From Fusobacteriaceae bacterium (lineage in GTDB: Bacteria; Fusobacteriota; Fusobacteriia; Fusobacteriales; Fusobacteriaceae), in the NCBI GenBank assembly GCA_030625925.1, contig DAOUPY010000067.1, positions 1-7,518 on the forward strand: a stretch of 7,518 nt of DNA, written 5' to 3'. Below are positions 6,556 to 7,518 of the stretch, piece after piece. The notes beneath the pieces were generated by a model. That model did not search any database. It worked only from the letters and a program-made list of their open reading frames with translations, and was not told where the DNA came from. The translations under genes and the position numbers were made by a program. Position 1 is the first letter of the stretch; the number at the start of each line of letters is the position of its first letter.

Positions 6556-6569
6556 AGTATAATTATACT
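6556..6569. promoter_or_regulatory. Perfect 14-bp palindrome at the transcription start
   Basis: AGTATAATTATACT is its own reverse complement and overlaps the predicted start site. On the minus strand the 9-mer TATACTTAG occurs twice here, the second copy running out of this palindrome. It could be an operator, or a second -10 box (TATAAT) with a poor -35. Confidence 0.4.
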
Positions 6570-6572
6570 AAG

Positions 6573-6601
6573 TATATACCTCAAAATTTGAGAAAAGGCA
6601 A
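6573..6601 (-). promoter_or_regulatory. Promoter of the small ORF-DUF3147 unit
   Basis: On the minus strand TTGCCT (6596-6601) and TATATA (6573-6578) are 17 bp apart. The expected start, near 6566, leaves about 36 nt before the ATG at 6529. Confidence 0.6.
6580..6592. promoter_or_regulatory. Perfect palindrome in the promoter spacer
   Basis: CTCAAAATTTGAG is a 6+1+6 perfect dyad lying between the -35 and -10 boxes, a typical operator position. Confidence 0.4.
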
Positions 6602-6672
6602 TTTACTATAAGATCGCTCCTATGAAAAATAAAAGATATTTTAAGTATTTTAATTGGAGAAGATGAAAAACT

Positions 6673-6701
6673 AAAAAAGGACTTTCAATGAAGAAAGTCC
6701 T
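6673..6701 (-). terminator. Rho-independent terminator of the 88-aa protein gene
   Basis: Read on the minus strand, AGGACTTTC and GAAAGTCCT form a perfect 9-bp stem with a 6-nt loop (6678-6701), followed by a run of T (6673-6678). It lies 50 bases after the stop codon at 6752. The 6602-6672 stretch to its left holds no gene. Confidence 0.87.
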
Positions 6702-6751
6702 CTACTAGTCTAGAATTTTAATTTACACGTAATTTAGGAAACACTCACTTT

Positions 6752-7018
6752 TTAATGAATCTCTTCGCATCGTATGTCTAGATCAAAAATATTTTTTTGA
6801 CCATCAAAAAGATTATTAAAGTTTTCTATGGCTCTTATCAGTTTTTTATATTCATGACTTGTGTGATCTGGGTGGGAAACTACTGAAAAAAGTTCATACA
6901 TATTATTATCAAAGCTTCCTAAAATTGCATTATCAAATTCTGTATCCTGCATAGAATAGATGTGACCTTCATATTCATACTCTAATTTTTCTTTCCAATC
7001 CTGTTTTTTATTATTCAT
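6752..7018 (-). CDS. Small acidic hypothetical protein (88 aa)
   Basis: I do not recognise this family. GGAGG lies 6 nt before the ATG at 7018; an earlier ATG four codon-bases upstream is out of frame and closes at once. The protein is soluble-looking and acidic, with an aromatic N-terminal part (WKEKLEYEYEGHIYSMQDTE), a central HPDHTSHEYKKLIRAIENFN segment and an end FDLDIRCEEIH. Four histidines, many Asp/Glu residues and one Cys near the end could bind a metal, but no known motif is present. There is no signal peptide or membrane segment. It forms its own unit with a strong terminator and is transcribed divergently from the gene starting at 7262. No confident promoter could be placed in the very AT-rich upstream sequence. 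Confidence 0.75.
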   Translation of the reverse strand: MNNKKQDWKEKLEYEYEGHIYSMQDTEFDNAILGSFDNNMYELFSVVSHPDHTSHEYKKLIRAIENFNNLFDGQKNIFDLDIRCEEIH

Positions 7019-7195
7019 TTCATACCTCCATTTTTATAATTTTTAAATTAAGTATATCCTCGATGGAAAAGTTTTTATTTTATATTCTGATATTATTTTC
7101 TTTAAAATTGTAAATATTCCTTTTTTTAAAATTTAAATTATAAAAAAATTGAAATATGTGCAATTTATGCTGTAATACCAGATAAGAAAATAATA

Positions 7196-7204
7196 TGTTA
7201 TAAT
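7196..7204 (+). promoter_or_regulatory. Extended -10 promoter for the right-edge gene
   Basis: TGTTATAAT matches the extended -10 form TGnTATAAT; the -35 position (about 7176-7181) is poor, as expected for this class. A second TATAAT lies at 7214-7219. The remainder of 7019-7261 is AT-rich intergenic sequence between divergent genes, with nothing else recognisable. Confidence 0.5.
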
Positions 7205-7261
7205 TATCAGAGATATAATTTATGTATCATTTATAAAACTATAGTTAACAAGGAGTTTAGA

Positions 7262-7518
7262 ATGGAATTATGTGATTTAGATAAGTTAAAAATAACATTG
7301 GATACTAAAACGGAACTGGATCTACTAAAATTATCAGTGAAAGCTAGAGAATCATTATTTAATTTAGACAAATCTATCTATAAATCAGGGATAAAAAATC
7401 AGTATTATAAAATGGCCACATATAATGGAACAATAAATGCCGGTAAACTATCCGGTTTAAAAATTGATTTAAGATCTTTTTTAGAAGGAAGATTAAAAAA
7501 ACATTGTTCCGCTTCAGT
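7262..7518 (+). CDS. Unrecognised protein, N-terminal 85 residues only
   Basis: AAGGAG (7250-7255) is placed 6 nt before the ATG at 7262, and the frame stays open to the window edge. The product begins MELCDLDKLKITLDTKTELD and continues with a Leu/Lys-rich helical stretch (LLKLSVKARESLFNLDKS), then YYKMATYNGTINAGKLSGLK and SFLEGRLKKHC. It looks cytoplasmic: no signal peptide and no membrane segment in the visible part. Codon use is AT-rich, like the rest of the window. I recognise no family, and most of the protein may lie outside the window. Confidence 0.7.
   Translation, partial: MELCDLDKLKITLDTKTELDLLKLSVKARESLFNLDKSIYKSGIKNQYYKMATYNGTINAGKLSGLKIDLRSFLEGRLKKHCSAS

Noticed and set aside
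6622..6666. 14-codon plus-strand ORF starting MKNKRYF
   Set aside because: No Shine-Dalgarno sequence, very short, and AT-rich composition makes such frames common.
1..7518. CRISPR arrays, tRNA genes, insertion sequences
   Set aside because: No regularly spaced repeats, tRNA cloverleaf sequence, transposase or terminal inverted repeats of a mobile element were seen.

Overview
This window comes from an AT-rich bacterial genome (most genes roughly 28-33% G+C by eye). Strong AGGAGG-type ribosome sites, sigma70-like TTGACA/TATAAT promoters and compact rho-independent terminators fit a low-G+C anaerobe. The protein style makes Fusobacteriota (Ilyobacter/Propionigenium/Psychrilyobacter-like) my best guess, with Clostridia as the alternative. 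The taxonomy is inference; there is no rRNA or marker gene to settle it.

Layout, left to right. (1) 1-1683 (+): most of a CadA/ZntA-type Zn/Cd/Pb P1B-ATPase whose N-terminus lies left of the window, closed by a good terminator. (2) 1735-1997: a long, hairpin-rich leader. (3) 1998-4724 (+): a membrane-anchored CHASE-PAS-GGDEF-EAL protein with intact GGDEF and EAL catalytic motifs, predicted to make and/or degrade cyclic-di-GMP. A bidirectional terminator follows. (4) 5886-4811 (-): a two-gene unit, a short 'cyclase family' (kynurenine-formamidase-like) metalloprotein followed by a MarR-type regulator. Its strong promoter is bracketed by two TTGTnnACAA operator-like palindromes, a clear case for autoregulation. 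(5) 6014-6094 (+): a small relic of a Glu/Leu/Phe/Val dehydrogenase (HDTTLGPSLGG), apparently a rearrangement scar. (6) 6529-6101 (-): a 25-codon small ORF whose stop directly abuts the TTG start of a DUF3147-type small membrane protein. Their promoter carries two perfect palindromes. (7) 7018-6752 (-): an 88-aa acidic orphan protein with its own terminator. (8) 7262-end (+): the start of an unrecognised protein, cut by the window edge.

How the parts relate. The ATPase (metal efflux), the c-di-GMP protein and the MarR/cyclase unit look like separate transcription units. The MarR regulator probably senses a small molecule connected to the cyclase-family enzyme and represses its own operon. The DUF3147 unit lies upstream of, and on the same strand as, the cyclase/MarR unit with no convincing terminator between them, so read-through is possible. 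The stretch from about 5990 to 6600 (dehydrogenase relic, higher-G+C DUF3147 gene, novel small ORF) is the most recently rearranged part of the window.
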